Under the pieces are notes generated by a model. The model saw only the letters and a program-made list of their open reading frames with translations, searched no databases and was not told where the DNA came from. This document shows positions 34,903 through 44,171 of a stretch of DNA of 64,000 bases, one piece after another; position 1 is the stretch's first letter; every line of letters starts with the position of its first letter. Position numbers and translations under genes: made by a program. The stretch is from positions 310,001 to 374,000 of the forward strand of contig NZ_JAAIKC010000004.1 of assembly GCF_010820665.1 (NCBI RefSeq), in the 5' to 3' direction. The DNA comes from Paenibacillus sp. SYP-B3998. GTDB taxonomy: Bacteria; Bacillota; Bacilli; Paenibacillales; NBRC-103111.

Positions 34903-35745
34903 ATGAAAATTGCGTATTCACCTTGTCCAAACGATACCTTTGTTTTCCATGCATGGGCACATGGGTTAATCCCCGGCGCGCCTAAGCTGGATGTCTTATA
35001 TGCCGATATCGATATCACCAATCGCTTGGCCGCTGAAGGCACAGGACCTGAAGTGTTGAAAATCTCTTATGCAGCGCTGCCATGGGTGCTGAAGGATTAT
35101 GCCCTGCTGCCTTGTGGCGGTGCGCTGGGGAGGGGCTGCGGACCACTGGTTTTGACGAAAAACAGCGGATCTAGTGCCTCCGATCCCACTCAATTGACTG
35201 GCCGTCGTGTTGCTGTACCGAGCGAACGGTCAACGGCGTATCTGTTGTTCCGGCTGTGGGCAGCACAACATGTGCCCGGCGGCGTCGGAGAAATAGTCGT
35301 TATGCCGTTTCACGAAATTATGCCTGCTGTGCGTGATGGTCGTATCGACGCTGGTCTCGTTATTCATGAGGCGCGCTTTACTTATCCTTCTTACAACTTA
35401 TCGCTGCTTACCGATCTCGGAAACTGGTGGGAATCCGACACGGGATTGCCGATTCCGCTTGGCGCAATTATTGCCCATCGCTCGATGGACCTTGAGGCGC
35501 TTGCGGGCTGGGCCCGCGCCTCGGTTGAATACGCGTGGGCGCATCCAGAAGCTTCTCGCGATTATGTGATGCAGCATGCGCAGGAAATGAACCCCGAGGT
35601 TGCGCAGGCCCACATCGATCTTTATGTGAATGAGTTCACCGCGAACTTGGGCGAAAGCGGCTATGGAGCCGTCACGACCTTGCTTGAGCGGGCAGCTAAA
35701 GAAGGGCTGGTTCCGCAGATGGACTATGCAGCGCTGCTGAAATAA
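34903..35745 (+). CDS. mqnD: 1,4-dihydroxy-6-naphthoate synthase
   Basis: Converts cyclic dehypoxanthine futalosine to 1,4-dihydroxy-6-naphthoate in the futalosine menaquinone pathway. The 280-residue protein has the family start YSPCPNDTFVFHAWAHG, then LKISYAALPWVL, the GCGPLVL strand, VPSERSTAYLL and the HEIMPAVRDGRIDAGLVIHE segment with the catalytic histidine. ATG 34903 lies directly after the mqnB stop with GGAGGTG inside mqnB, so the two are coupled. The other pathway genes (mqnA, C, E) are not in this window. Confidence 0.94.
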   Translation: MKIAYSPCPNDTFVFHAWAHGLIPGAPKLDVLYADIDITNRLAAEGTGPEVLKISYAALPWVLKDYALLPCGGALGRGCGPLVLTKNSGSSASDPTQLTGRRVAVPSERSTAYLLFRLWAAQHVPGGVGEIVVMPFHEIMPAVRDGRIDAGLVIHEARFTYPSYNLSLLTDLGNWWESDTGLPIPLGAIIAHRSMDLEALAGWARASVEYAWAHPEASRDYVMQHAQEMNPEVAQAHIDLYVNEFTANLGESGYGAVTTLLERAAKEGLVPQMDYAALLK

Positions 35746-35747
35746 AA

Positions 35748-35790
35748 AGAAGAGCCATCCTGCAATTTCACTGGGCAGGATGGCTTTTTT
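35748..35790 (+). terminator. Terminator after mqnD
   Basis: GCCATCCTGC / GCAGGATGGC perfect ten-pair stem, twelve-base loop, six T. Also lies 3' of the convergent RluA-type gene. Confidence 0.93.
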
Positions 35791-35815
35791 CATACGTCAT
35801 TGAAAACGTTCATTT

Positions 35816-36811
35816 TCATTTTACAGGTGGAGCATCGATCCGAAATACCCTTAAAAAGCTTTTCGGGATATCTGTTTCAAACCGCATCGGCTTGTCAGAT
35901 GTCGGATGAACGAAAGCTAACACGCGGGCATGGAGACCGAGACGACCGCCGATAACTTTGGATTTTGAACCATATTTTCTGTCCCCAACAACGGGGTGTC
36001 CGATTTCCTGCATATGAACGCGAATCTGATTCTTCCTTCCAGTCTCTAGATTAACCTCAAGAAGCGAAAAGCTTCGATCGGATTGCATCGTTTTGTAGTG
36101 GGTAATAGCCTTTTGGCCGTCATTCGGATAGGGACTAGAGTAAACCTTCAGCGATTTCGGATTTTCTTTGAGCCAAGAGGTGATGGTGCCTGTTGGTTTT
36201 TTAACGGTTCCTTCTACAAGGGCTACGTAGGTGCGTTCCGTCACGGAATCCTGCCAGGTGTTCTGCAAATGCTGTTGAACCTTCTCGCTCTTGGCGAACA
36301 TCATGACGCCTGACGTATCTCGATCCAAGCGGTGTACGACGAAAATCCGACTCTTCGGATCATGATTTCGCACATGCGCTGTTAGCTGTCTATAGGCAGT
36401 CACTTCATTTTCTTGCGTGTTCGTTGCAATAGAAAGTAGTCCGGCATCTTTTTTTACAACGATAATATCTTCATCTTCGTGAAGAATGGCAATACCGATC
36501 AAGGGAACTTCCTCAATGATTTTATCCTTGCTGATGGTTACAGATTGACCGGCTTCCAACTGAAAGTTGTAGGCGGTTACTACTTTGCCATTAACGGATA
36601 CTTGCCCGCGGGCAAGGGTGGATTTGACGGAATTTCGTCCCAGGCCGGATAGCGTATTTATTAAAAAAGGCAGCAGCTCGGATGGTTCTTTTACCGTATA
36701 GATACGGTTATTTGACGCTGGATTACCTTTAAGTTGGTTCGTTATTGTGTTTGTTTTTACGTTTGGTTTCTGAGTTGGTTTATGGTTCGGTTTATTTTGT
36801 TTCTTTTGCAT
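35816..36811 (-). CDS. RluA-type pseudouridine synthase with low-complexity N-terminus
   Basis: A 331-residue RNA pseudouridine synthase. Residues 1-30 are Lys/Asn/Pro/Thr-rich repeats with no fold expected; residues ~55-105 form an S4 RNA-binding domain (KSTLARGQVSVNGKVV); the catalytic domain has the invariant aspartate in HRLDRDTSGVMMFAKS and the later NQIRVHMQEIGHPVVGD. Start 36811 is supported by AGGAGGTC; a longer frame to 36958 is not. The target rRNA or tRNA site cannot be deduced. Confidence 0.9.
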   Translation of the reverse strand: MQKKQNKPNHKPTQKPNVKTNTITNQLKGNPASNNRIYTVKEPSELLPFLINTLSGLGRNSVKSTLARGQVSVNGKVVTAYNFQLEAGQSVTISKDKIIEEVPLIGIAILHEDEDIIVVKKDAGLLSIATNTQENEVTAYRQLTAHVRNHDPKSRIFVVHRLDRDTSGVMMFAKSEKVQQHLQNTWQDSVTERTYVALVEGTVKKPTGTITSWLKENPKSLKVYSSPYPNDGQKAITHYKTMQSDRSFSLLEVNLETGRKNQIRVHMQEIGHPVVGDRKYGSKSKVIGGRLGLHARVLAFVHPTSDKPMRFETDIPKSFLRVFRIDAPPVK

Positions 36812-36978
36812 GGTAAAGACCTCCTGTTCGCTAATCAATATACCACGTAGAGAGAAGCAAGTGAAAGGAGACTTTCCTAACCGGATGCAGGAAATGACGC
36901 TGCCGTATGGTTTATATGCCAAAAGGGAAGACTGACACATAAAAACTCTGTATCTCAAGGGAAAGGTGGAAACCCTGA

Positions 36979-37203
36979 ATGCTACTGTATCAACTTACGC
37001 AATGGTTTGAAGAGCGAACCTCTCTGCAGAAGGCTTTACAAGTGGGGGGAGCTGATGGATCAGGCGACTTGCAGTTGAGAATTCAAGAGGTCGAAGACCA
37101 GCTTTATTCTCAAGCGGAGCGTTGGAAGAAATCGATCGAAGAATCGTCTTATTTGAAGTTCCCTTATGAAGCCCCACATCTTGATGATGATATGGTTCTT
37201 TAG
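36979..37203 (+). CDS. Small hypothetical protein
   Basis: A 74-residue soluble acidic protein without recognised family: LTQWFEERTSLQKALQ, then QLRIQEVEDQLYSQAERWKK (helical, partly coiled coil) and a short C-terminal YEAPHLDDDMVL. ATG 36979 follows AAGGTGG. It is 92 bases before the radical SAM gene in the same direction and could be co-transcribed. The reading frame and ribosome site make it likely real; function unknown. Confidence 0.6.
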   Translation: MLLYQLTQWFEERTSLQKALQVGGADGSGDLQLRIQEVEDQLYSQAERWKKSIEESSYLKFPYEAPHLDDDMVL

Positions 37204-37295
37204 CGGTTTTGGCAGGGCTTCCCTTTGTATTTCCTAGTTTTTCCGTGTAGAATAGGTAGAACTATAACCCGAAAAGAGAACGAGGTTTTTTTGAG

Positions 37296-39059
37296 ATGAA
37301 GGTGCTTGTTTCCACACTTAACGCGAAATTCATCCACACATCCTTAGCTTTACGCTATTTGAAAGCGTTCTGCGAGAAGGATTTTGATGTGGAAATATCG
37401 GAATATACCATTAAAGACCCCGTCATGAACGTTGTTTCAGATATTTATCAAAAAGCCCCAGATGTACTGGGCTTTTCCTGTTATATTTGGAACATTGAAG
37501 AAACGATTACGATTATTAAAATGATTAAAAAGATTAGACCTGATATCCTCATTATGCTTGGAGGACCTGAGGTTTCTTACGACACTGAGTACTGGATGAA
37601 GCGTATTCCTGAGGTGGATTTCATTGTCATGGGCGAAGGGGAAGAGACCTTCCACCAATTGTTGACGGAAATTTCTACGACGAAAAAATACCATTTTGTG
37701 TACGGGTTAGCTTACCGCAAAGGCGAGGAAATCGTACTTATGCCTGGCAGACCGAAGCTGAAGCTGGACGATATTCCATCTCCGCATCGCTTTGCTGAAG
37801 ATTTACCTAGTCTAGCGAATCGTGTCGTTTACTTTGAAACGAGTCGGGGCTGTCCGTTTTCCTGCCAGTTTTGCCTTTCCAGTATTGAGGTGGGCGTGCG
37901 ATATTTCGATATGGAGCGAACGAAGGCGGATCTCCTGTATTTAATCGACTCGGGCGCGAAGCTGATTAAGTTCGTGGATCGAACGTTTAATATTAAGCGG
38001 GATTATGCGATGGAAATTTTCGAGTTTCTTATCGCTAATCATCGAGGCACCGTGTTCCAGTTCGAGATTACCGCGGACATTATGCGTCCAGAAGTATTGG
38101 ATTATTTGGCTGAAAATGCGCCGCCAGGCACATTCCGGTTCGAGATTGGCGTACAGTCTACGAATGATACAACCAATGATCTTGTACAACGCAGGCAAAA
38201 CTTCTTCAAGCTGAGCCGTACCGTAGCTAAGGTAAAAGATAGCTTGAAAATTGACCAGCATCTCGACTTGATTGCTGGCTTACCCGAAGAGGATTATCAT
38301 TCATTCCGGAAGACGTTTAATGATGTCTTTGCTTTGGGTCCTGAAGAACTGCAGCTTGGATTCCTTAAAATGCTGCGTGGCACTGGCATGCGTAACGATG
38401 CGCATAAATACGGCTACGTTTATATGGACAATGCGCCTTACGAAATTCTGGGCAATGACATTTTGCCGTTTACGGATATTATTCGGATCAAACGGGTCGA
38501 AGATGTGCTTGAGAAATTCTGGAACGCGCATCGCATGGATCATACGGTCAAATATTTGATCGCTCGCGAGTTCGCATCCGCTTTTGATTTCTTTCAAGAA
38601 TTCGGCGATTACTGGGAAGAGCGTGGCTGGCAAAGGATCGGGCATCAGCTCGAGGATCTGTTCACTCGTTTGCGCGATTTCCTGCATTTCAGAGGAACAC
38701 CTAACTGGCAAGTCATTGAAGGACTTATGAAACTGGACTATTTCTTGGGTCATAAATATAAACCCCGCAAAATTTGGTGGGACTTCACTTTGGGGAAATC
38801 CGAGCAGTCCGCTTACCTTCGGTTGCTTGCTGACCAGCCGGAGCTCGTGGACGGCGACTTTCATCGTCTCCGTATCACTGAAAAAGACCTCCATAAGCAT
38901 GTCATGCTGGAGGTGCTCCCGTTCGCTTTGCAGACGTATCTGCAAAGCGGGGAGATCGACGAAAGCAGCAAAGAGCTGCTTGTCGTGCACTTTCCACCGG
39001 ATGCCAAGGAATCGGCAAGCTACTACACCATGCCGCTGCACCAAGTGGTGGCCCTATAA
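37296..39059 (+). CDS. B12-binding-domain radical SAM protein (DUF4080)
   Basis: A 587-residue radical SAM enzyme. An N-terminal cobalamin-binding-like domain (~1-130, with LGFSCYIWNIEETI and MLGGPEVSYD and the VMGEGEETF strand) precedes the radical SAM barrel, whose [4Fe-4S] cysteines are in RGCPFSCQFCLSS (C-x3-C-x2-C). The C-terminal ~200 residues form the DUF4080 region. The substrate is unknown. The gene is preceded by GAGG and ends in a strong terminator. No partner gene indicates the product. Confidence 0.88.
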   Translation: MKVLVSTLNAKFIHTSLALRYLKAFCEKDFDVEISEYTIKDPVMNVVSDIYQKAPDVLGFSCYIWNIEETITIIKMIKKIRPDILIMLGGPEVSYDTEYWMKRIPEVDFIVMGEGEETFHQLLTEISTTKKYHFVYGLAYRKGEEIVLMPGRPKLKLDDIPSPHRFAEDLPSLANRVVYFETSRGCPFSCQFCLSSIEVGVRYFDMERTKADLLYLIDSGAKLIKFVDRTFNIKRDYAMEIFEFLIANHRGTVFQFEITADIMRPEVLDYLAENAPPGTFRFEIGVQSTNDTTNDLVQRRQNFFKLSRTVAKVKDSLKIDQHLDLIAGLPEEDYHSFRKTFNDVFALGPEELQLGFLKMLRGTGMRNDAHKYGYVYMDNAPYEILGNDILPFTDIIRIKRVEDVLEKFWNAHRMDHTVKYLIAREFASAFDFFQEFGDYWEERGWQRIGHQLEDLFTRLRDFLHFRGTPNWQVIEGLMKLDYFLGHKYKPRKIWWDFTLGKSEQSAYLRLLADQPELVDGDFHRLRITEKDLHKHVMLEVLPFALQTYLQSGEIDESSKELLVVHFPPDAKESASYYTMPLHQVVAL

Positions 39060-39063
39060 CCCC

Positions 39064-39103
39064 AAAAAGCTTCGCTTTCCGACAGGGAAAGTGAAGCTTT
39101 TTT
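39064..39103. terminator. Terminator between convergent genes
   Basis: AAAAAGCTTCGCTTTCC / GGGAAAGTGAAGCTTTTT, one G-T and one mismatch, tight loop GACA, with T and A tracts on the two sides. Confidence 0.92.
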
Positions 39104-39106
39104 AAC

Positions 39107-39460
39107 TCATTTCTTTTCGGAGAGCCAAGCAGCCAAGGAATTGATTTCATCGTCAGAAAGCCTGCCTTTGAAGCTAGGCATGGCGCCTTTACCATTGTTC
39201 AAAATTGCAGTAATTTGATCCTTCGAAAGCTTACCGCCGACTTTCTGCAGGTTAGGTCCCACGGAGCCCTCTAGGTTAACACCATGACAGCTCACGCAAT
39301 TTGCTTTAAAGAGGGCTTGAGCATCAACTTTGGAGGCTGCTCCGCTGCTAGTTGCCGCTGGCGTTGCAGAAGCGGCCGGAGGCGGTGTCGACTTGCTTTT
39401 CCCGCAGCCAGACAGGGAGACAGCAAGCAAGAGAGAAAGGCATAAAAGCGATTTTTTCAT
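39107..39460 (-). CDS. Lipoprotein cytochrome c (CccB-like)
   Basis: A 117-residue membrane-anchored c-type cytochrome, similar to cytochrome c551/CccB. A signal peptide ends in the lipobox SLSGC (Cys 19), followed by a Pro/Ala/Ser linker and one haem site CVSCH (55-59). The distal methionine ligand is expected in GKGAMPSF. It carries electrons outside the membrane, probably between a quinol-oxidising complex and a terminal oxidase. AAAGGAGAG precedes ATG 39460. Confidence 0.92.
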   Translation of the reverse strand: MKKSLLCLSLLLAVSLSGCGKSKSTPPPAASATPAATSSGAASKVDAQALFKANCVSCHGVNLEGSVGPNLQKVGGKLSKDQITAILNNGKGAMPSFKGRLSDDEINSLAAWLSEKK

Positions 39461-39789
39461 TGAAAGACTCTCCTTTTACATCATTAAGGTCACTGTTAGT
39501 ACTACATTTCCCGGCACGCTACCTTTTCATGCAACTGGATGAATAATAAGGGTAGCCATCGATCATCATATTCGTAACAATCAATTTATACATAGAGCTG
39601 CTGTAGCAACTTGTTCGCTTTTGTAAGTAAGTAATGGAATCAAATGAAGGATTTCAGATAAGGGCAGCCATATTCGGTGTCCTTATTCGCATAGGCTTGT
39701 AAAAAAAATCCATTGACCGGCCAGGGCTTCAGTGATAAGATTGAAAAAATTTACCCACAGACGCAAATTAATGAGGAGGAAGTTTAAAA
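39461..39789. other. Gap between cytochrome c and IMP dehydrogenase genes
   Basis: This 329-base divergent intergenic region contains the guaB promoter described separately. AGATAAGG and CCTTATTC around 39657-39690 could form a weak hairpin. The conserved cores of a purine riboswitch are not visible. Confidence 0.4.
39713..39741 (+). promoter_or_regulatory. Promoter of the IMP dehydrogenase gene
   Basis: TTGACC and TAAGAT separated by 17 bases, about 50 bases upstream of the GTG start. Confidence 0.65.
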
Positions 39790-41289
39790 GTGGCCACGTA
39801 TTATATGGAACCATCCCGTACGTTCAGTGAGTTTCTCTTGATCCCTAATCTAACGACGAAGGATTGTACACCAACGAATGTAAATTTGAAAACACCGTTA
39901 GTAAAGTTTAACAAAGGTGAGGAACCACCTATTTCTTTGAACATTCCATTCTCCTCTGCTGTGATGCAGGCTGTATCGGATGACGGTATGGCCATTGCTT
40001 TGGCACGTGCCGGGGGGATTTCTTTTATTTTCGGTTCTCAATCGATTGAGCAAGAAGCTCAAATGGTAAAGAAGGTCAAAGGTTATAAGGCCGGATTTGT
40101 TGTTAGCCGTTCGAATTTAACGCCAGATCATACACTCAGCGACGTGCTGGAGTTGAAGGAGCAAACAGGTCACTCTTCCGTAGCAATTACGCATGATGGA
40201 ACGGCGAATGGGAAATTGCTTGGCATTGTAACAGGTCGCGATTATCGGATCAGCCGAGATTCGCTGGATCGACCGATCAAGCTTTTTATGACGCCTTTTG
40301 AGAAGTTAGTGTATGGCGCATCGGGTATTACGTTATCGGAAGCAAACAATTTGATATGGGAACATAAATTAAATTGCTTGCCAATCGTCGATGAGAATCA
40401 GAATTTGGAGTATCTCGTTTTTCGTAAAGATTATGACGAGCATAAGGAGAATCCACTGGAGCTTTTGGACTCGAATAAAAGCTATATCGTCGGAGCTGGA
40501 ATCAATACCAAGGACTACATGGAGAGAGTGCCTGCACTCGTCGAAGCGGGCGTAGATATCCTTGTCATCGATTCTTCGGATGGATACAGCGAGTGGCAGC
40601 GGGAAACGGTTCAATACGTGAAGGCGAATTTCGATGTGAAGATTGGAGCCGGTAACGTCGTTGACCGCGAAGGTTTTCTCTACTTGGTAGAGTCGGGTGC
40701 CGACTTCGTGAAGGTAGGCATCGGTGGAGGCTCCATCTGCATTACTCGTGAACAAAAAGGGATTGGTCGTGGACAAGCTTCTTCATTGATGGAAGTCGTG
40801 GAAGCGCGCGATCAATATTTTAAAGAAACAGGGACTTATATTCCAATTTGCTCCGATGGTGGTATTGTACATGACTACCATGTTACGCTTGCTTTGGCTA
40901 TGGGCGCTGATTTTGTTATGCTTGGCAGATATTTTGCTCGCTTTGACGAAAGCCCGACAAGAAAGCTGCGTGTGGGCAATAACTTCGTGAAAGAGTATTG
41001 GGGCGAAGGCTCGAATCGCGCACGCAATTGGCAGCGTTATGACACTGGCGGTAAAGGCAAGCTCTTGTTCGAAGAAGGCGTTGATTCTTACGTACCCTAT
41101 GCGGGAAGCTTGCAGGAGAACTTGGACAAGACGATTGGTAAAATGAAATCTACAATGTGCAACTGTGGTTCCCTTAGCATTGAAGAGCTGAAACGAAATG
41201 CAAGAATTACGCTCGTTTCCGGAACAAGCCTTGTTGAAGGCGGAGCGCATGACGTGATTCTGAAGGAAAGTAGTTTATCCGAAGAGTAA
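39790..41289 (+). CDS. guaB: IMP dehydrogenase (clostridial-type clade)
   Basis: Oxidises IMP to XMP, the committing step to GMP. The 499-residue protein keeps tandem CBS domains (around ~95-215: [20 protein letters not shown] to [10 protein letters not shown]) inserted in the TIM barrel. The catalytic loop is [20 protein letters not shown] with Cys 317; this differs from the widespread GPGSICTTR wording and belongs to a divergent clade that I remember from clostridia. The flap [17 protein letters not shown] and end [16 protein letters not shown] are intact, so activity is expected. GTG start is after GAGGAGGAAG. Whether the genome also has the conventional GuaB cannot be seen. Confidence 0.88.
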   Translation: MATYYMEPSRTFSEFLLIPNLTTKDCTPTNVNLKTPLVKFNKGEEPPISLNIPFSSAVMQAVSDDGMAIALARAGGISFIFGSQSIEQEAQMVKKVKGYKAGFVVSRSNLTPDHTLSDVLELKEQTGHSSVAITHDGTANGKLLGIVTGRDYRISRDSLDRPIKLFMTPFEKLVYGASGITLSEANNLIWEHKLNCLPIVDENQNLEYLVFRKDYDEHKENPLELLDSNKSYIVGAGINTKDYMERVPALVEAGVDILVIDSSDGYSEWQRETVQYVKANFDVKIGAGNVVDREGFLYLVESGADFVKVGIGGGSICITREQKGIGRGQASSLMEVVEARDQYFKETGTYIPICSDGGIVHDYHVTLALAMGADFVMLGRYFARFDESPTRKLRVGNNFVKEYWGEGSNRARNWQRYDTGGKGKLLFEEGVDSYVPYAGSLQENLDKTIGKMKSTMCNCGSLSIEELKRNARITLVSGTSLVEGGAHDVILKESSLSEE

Positions 41290-41311
41290 GCATAAACTTA
41301 GCAAACAGTAA

Positions 41312-41358
41312 GAGGCTTCCCTCTCGCATCTTTGAAAGATGTGGAAGGAAGCCTTTTT
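41312..41358. terminator. Terminator between guaB and manA
   Basis: AGGCTTCC / GGAAGCCT outer stem with inner GCATCTTTGAAAGATGT hairpin and five T on the plus strand; shared by the convergent genes. Confidence 0.85.
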
Positions 41359-41383
41359 CTACGTACAAATGATGTAACAGCGG

Positions 41384-42349
41384 TTAAGGAAGGTAGCTGC
41401 GAATAACCGTCATGCTTCCCTCAAGCGAATAGCTGCCAAGATTGGCAGGAAGCAAGAAGCAATCGCCAGGCTTCGTAGAGATGCTGCCATCTGCCCAGGC
41501 CAGTGTGCCATTGCCGTCAGCGATGACAAGAATAACAAAGCTCTCTGGGGATGTTTGTAGTTCCCATTTTGGTCCTACAAGTCCTTTCTCCACCGTGAAA
41601 AAGGGAGATTGAGCAAGAGTAAGCCATGTGCTAGCTTCGCTCATATCTGTTTTCATAAAGGTAGAGCCGGAACCTTCATAGGCAATTACATTTAAGGAAT
41701 CTTCAATATGAAGTGCGCGAGGCTTACCGTCGAGGCCTGGACGATTATAATCGTATAAACGATATGTCGTATCGGAGTTTTGCTGAATTTCGGCAACAAG
41801 AACGCCTGCGCCTAACGCGTGAACCGTTCCAGCCGGAATATAGAAGGAATCCCCTGCTTCAACAGGAACCTCTTGCAAACAGTCCAAGATGCGATTCTCG
41901 GCAATTGCTTGTGCAAGGCTTTCTCGCGTGACGCCGTCCTTCATCCCATATATAATTTTAGCGCCGGGCTTTGCGTCCAAGATGTACCACATTTCGGTTT
42001 TGCCTAGCTCGCCAGCCGCAAGATTCTTATAATGATCGTTCGGGTGTACTTGAACGGAAAGGTCATCTTCACAATCCAATAATTTAATTAGAAGCGGGAA
42101 ACGGCCATTTTTTTCAGAAAATCCTTTGGAACCAAACAGTGTGCTGCCATATTGCTCACGAATTTCGTCAAGTCCAAGGCCTGCAAGTTCTCCATTGATA
42201 ACCTTCGTTGTCCCATTCGGATGGTCGCCGATCATCCAGCCTTCGCCAATGGCTCCTTCTGGTAGCTGGAAACCAAACTTCTCTAGGGTTCTCCCTCCCC
42301 AGACACGTTCTTTCATTTCAGGTTGAAATTGAAGCGGGTATGATTTCAA
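41384..42349 (-). CDS. manA: Class I mannose-6-phosphate isomerase
   Basis: Interconverts fructose-6-phosphate and mannose-6-phosphate, feeding GDP-mannose synthesis. The 321-residue short-form cupin contains EMKERVWGGRTLEKFG, GEGWMIGDHPNG, LLIKLLDCEDDLSVQVHPND with the metal-binding His, KTEMWYIL and PAGTVHALGAGVLVAEIQQ. It starts at TTG 42349 after GGGAGAG. Relevant to manC in the exopolysaccharide operon at 5.5 kb, though not linked to it. Confidence 0.92.
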   Translation of the reverse strand: MKSYPLQFQPEMKERVWGGRTLEKFGFQLPEGAIGEGWMIGDHPNGTTKVINGELAGLGLDEIREQYGSTLFGSKGFSEKNGRFPLLIKLLDCEDDLSVQVHPNDHYKNLAAGELGKTEMWYILDAKPGAKIIYGMKDGVTRESLAQAIAENRILDCLQEVPVEAGDSFYIPAGTVHALGAGVLVAEIQQNSDTTYRLYDYNRPGLDGKPRALHIEDSLNVIAYEGSGSTFMKTDMSEASTWLTLAQSPFFTVEKGLVGPKWELQTSPESFVILVIADGNGTLAWADGSISTKPGDCFLLPANLGSYSLEGSMTVIRSYLP

Positions 42350-42420
42350 TGCTCTCCCTACTTTCTATAAGTTCTCCTATCCTAAAAAGCTTATACAAGC
42401 TCCTTTGCATTATATCATGT

Positions 42421-43029
42421 CTATCTTTTTTCTACAGCTAACAAGTAGGGAGCGTTCAGGTTGGTATTAGCAAATTGATAGCGCAGCACCTGAAAAGACG
42501 CTAGCGGAAGATCCCGCGCCCACTGCTCAACAGCGCTGGCTTCTTGCGCTCCGCCATCGTGCCCGCTGTACAGCACGATGGTTGTTACACCGCCCTTACG
42601 CAGTAAACGAAGGGCGGATTCAAGAGCAGGGATCGTTGATTCCTGCGTAGTAATGGTATGTGGATCGGCGCCGGGCAAATAGCCGAGGTTGAAGCTTACC
42701 GCGGCGACTTTGCCATGCTGCGTCAGTGGTACCACCTTTTCCATAAGCTCGTGACTGCACAGGCTCATGTGAACGCAAGAAGATGCGTCTGAAAGCTCTT
42801 TCTCCAGACGCATCCTTGTTTGATCCAGCGCTTGCTGCTGAATATCGAAGCCGTATACACTGCCGCGGCGCCCGACCAGCTTCGCCAAGAATAAAGCATC
42901 CACCCCGTTGCCTAGTGTCGCATCGACAACGGTATCGCCAGATTGTGCTCGCTGACTAATCAATTGATGAGCGAAGCTCAAAACAGAAACAAACCCCATA
43001 CTACGAATGGCCTCCATACGATTTATCAT
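42421..43029 (-). CDS. ytqB: YtqB-type SAM-dependent methyltransferase
   Basis: A 202-residue Rossmann methyltransferase of the YtqB group, with VVDATLGNGVDALFLAKLVG as the SAM-binding region (motif I), FDIQQQALDQTR and the family motif FNLGYLPGADPHTIT. YtqB-type enzymes have been linked to rRNA or nucleoside modification, but the substrate here is uncertain. It lies 22 bases after the ytqA-like radical SAM gene, the order found in Bacillus, so the pair forms an operon. Confidence 0.87.
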   Translation of the reverse strand: MINRMEAIRSMGFVSVLSFAHQLISQRAQSGDTVVDATLGNGVDALFLAKLVGRRGSVYGFDIQQQALDQTRMRLEKELSDASSCVHMSLCSHELMEKVVPLTQHGKVAAVSFNLGYLPGADPHTITTQESTIPALESALRLLRKGGVTTIVLYSGHDGGAQEASAVEQWARDLPLASFQVLRYQFANTNLNAPYLLAVEKR

Positions 43030-43051
43030 TTTTCTTCAAGGCCTGGACAAT

Positions 43052-44023
43052 TTAAGCGAAGAAGCCCTCTTGTTTACCCTTCCAATGTTTGCCTTGCCAA
43101 GAACTTCTGCGTTTTAATTCCGCGTCAAAAGCGTTCAGTACTTCCCATTTCTTAAGACTCCACATGGGGCCAATCAGCAAGTCACGAGGGGCATCCCCTG
43201 TAAGACGGTGGACAATCATTTCGGGGGGCAATGTCTCCAACGTGTCGATGACTAGGTCTACATACTCATCCTTTTCAAGGAATTGAAGCAGCCCTGCTTC
43301 GTATTGTTTAACCATAGGCGTTTTGCGCATTAGATGAAGCAAATGAATTTTGATACCCTGAACGTCCATTTGAGCGACAGCGCGTCCAGTGTCCAGCATC
43401 ATTTCATGCGTTTCCCCGGGTAAACCATATATGATGTGTGCGCAGGTGCGAATATTGTGCTTCCTGAGCTTAGCAACAGCATCCAAATAGCACTGCGTGT
43501 CATGGGCGCGGTTAATCAACTCTGAAGTGGATTCGTGTACGGTTTGCAGACCCATCTCGACCCAAAGGTAAGTACGCTGATTTAACTCTGCCAAGTATTC
43601 GATAACATCGTCAGGCAAGCAATCAGGTCTGGTCGCGATGGATAAACCGACAACGCCGGGTTGCTGGAGGATGACCTCATAATATTCGCGCAATTGCTCT
43701 ACAGGCGCATAAGTATTGGTATAAGCCTGAAAGTAACCGATATATTTGGCTTCCGGCCATTTTTGATGCTGTGAGTCTCGAATGTTATTAAACTGTGTGA
43801 CAAGATCATCGCGGCGGCTTCCCGCGAAATCCCCAGACCCCCGCGCACTGCAAAAGGTGCATCCGCCTGTTGCGATATTTCCGTCCCTATTCGGACATGT
43901 AAAGCCTGCATCGAGCATGACTTTAAACACTTTTCCGCCAAAGACATCACGCATTTCATAATTCCATGTATGGAAACGTTTGTCCCCCCATAACAGAGGA
44001 GATTCCTGAGTTAGAGTATTCAT
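43052..44023 (-). CDS. ytqA: TIGR01212-type radical SAM protein (YtqA)
   Basis: A 323-residue radical SAM protein. The cluster motif has an unusual spacing, CPNRDGNIATGGCTFC (C-x11-C-x2-C), typical of the TIGR01212/YtqA family. Further landmarks are KYIGYFQAYTNTYAPVEQL, LSIATRPDCL, WVEMGLQTVHEST and AHIIYGLPGETHEMML. ATG 44023 follows AAAGGAG. The reaction is not established; co-transcription with ytqB suggests a joint RNA or tRNA-related task. Confidence 0.9.
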   Translation of the reverse strand: MNTLTQESPLLWGDKRFHTWNYEMRDVFGGKVFKVMLDAGFTCPNRDGNIATGGCTFCSARGSGDFAGSRRDDLVTQFNNIRDSQHQKWPEAKYIGYFQAYTNTYAPVEQLREYYEVILQQPGVVGLSIATRPDCLPDDVIEYLAELNQRTYLWVEMGLQTVHESTSELINRAHDTQCYLDAVAKLRKHNIRTCAHIIYGLPGETHEMMLDTGRAVAQMDVQGIKIHLLHLMRKTPMVKQYEAGLLQFLEKDEYVDLVIDTLETLPPEMIVHRLTGDAPRDLLIGPMWSLKKWEVLNAFDAELKRRSSWQGKHWKGKQEGFFA

Positions 44024-44171
44024 CTAAGGTCGTGCTCCTTTCCTAAACTATTGTAGCGAAAATCATTCATGAAAGCGACCCCCTGCCTTTCCAGTAAGTC
44101 CCCCGTTAAAAGCGGCATCTAAGGAGCATGATAACTTTGTATCACATTACAAGTGCGAGAGGGGATTCTCC

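Noticed and set aside
38301-39044. Minus-strand 247-codon frame inside the radical SAM gene
   Set aside because: Antisense to a conserved DUF4080 protein; no start signals.
39461-39789. Possible purine riboswitch upstream of IMP dehydrogenase
   Set aside because: The conserved junction and loop sequences of the guanine riboswitch are not visible; only a promoter and a weak inverted repeat are.
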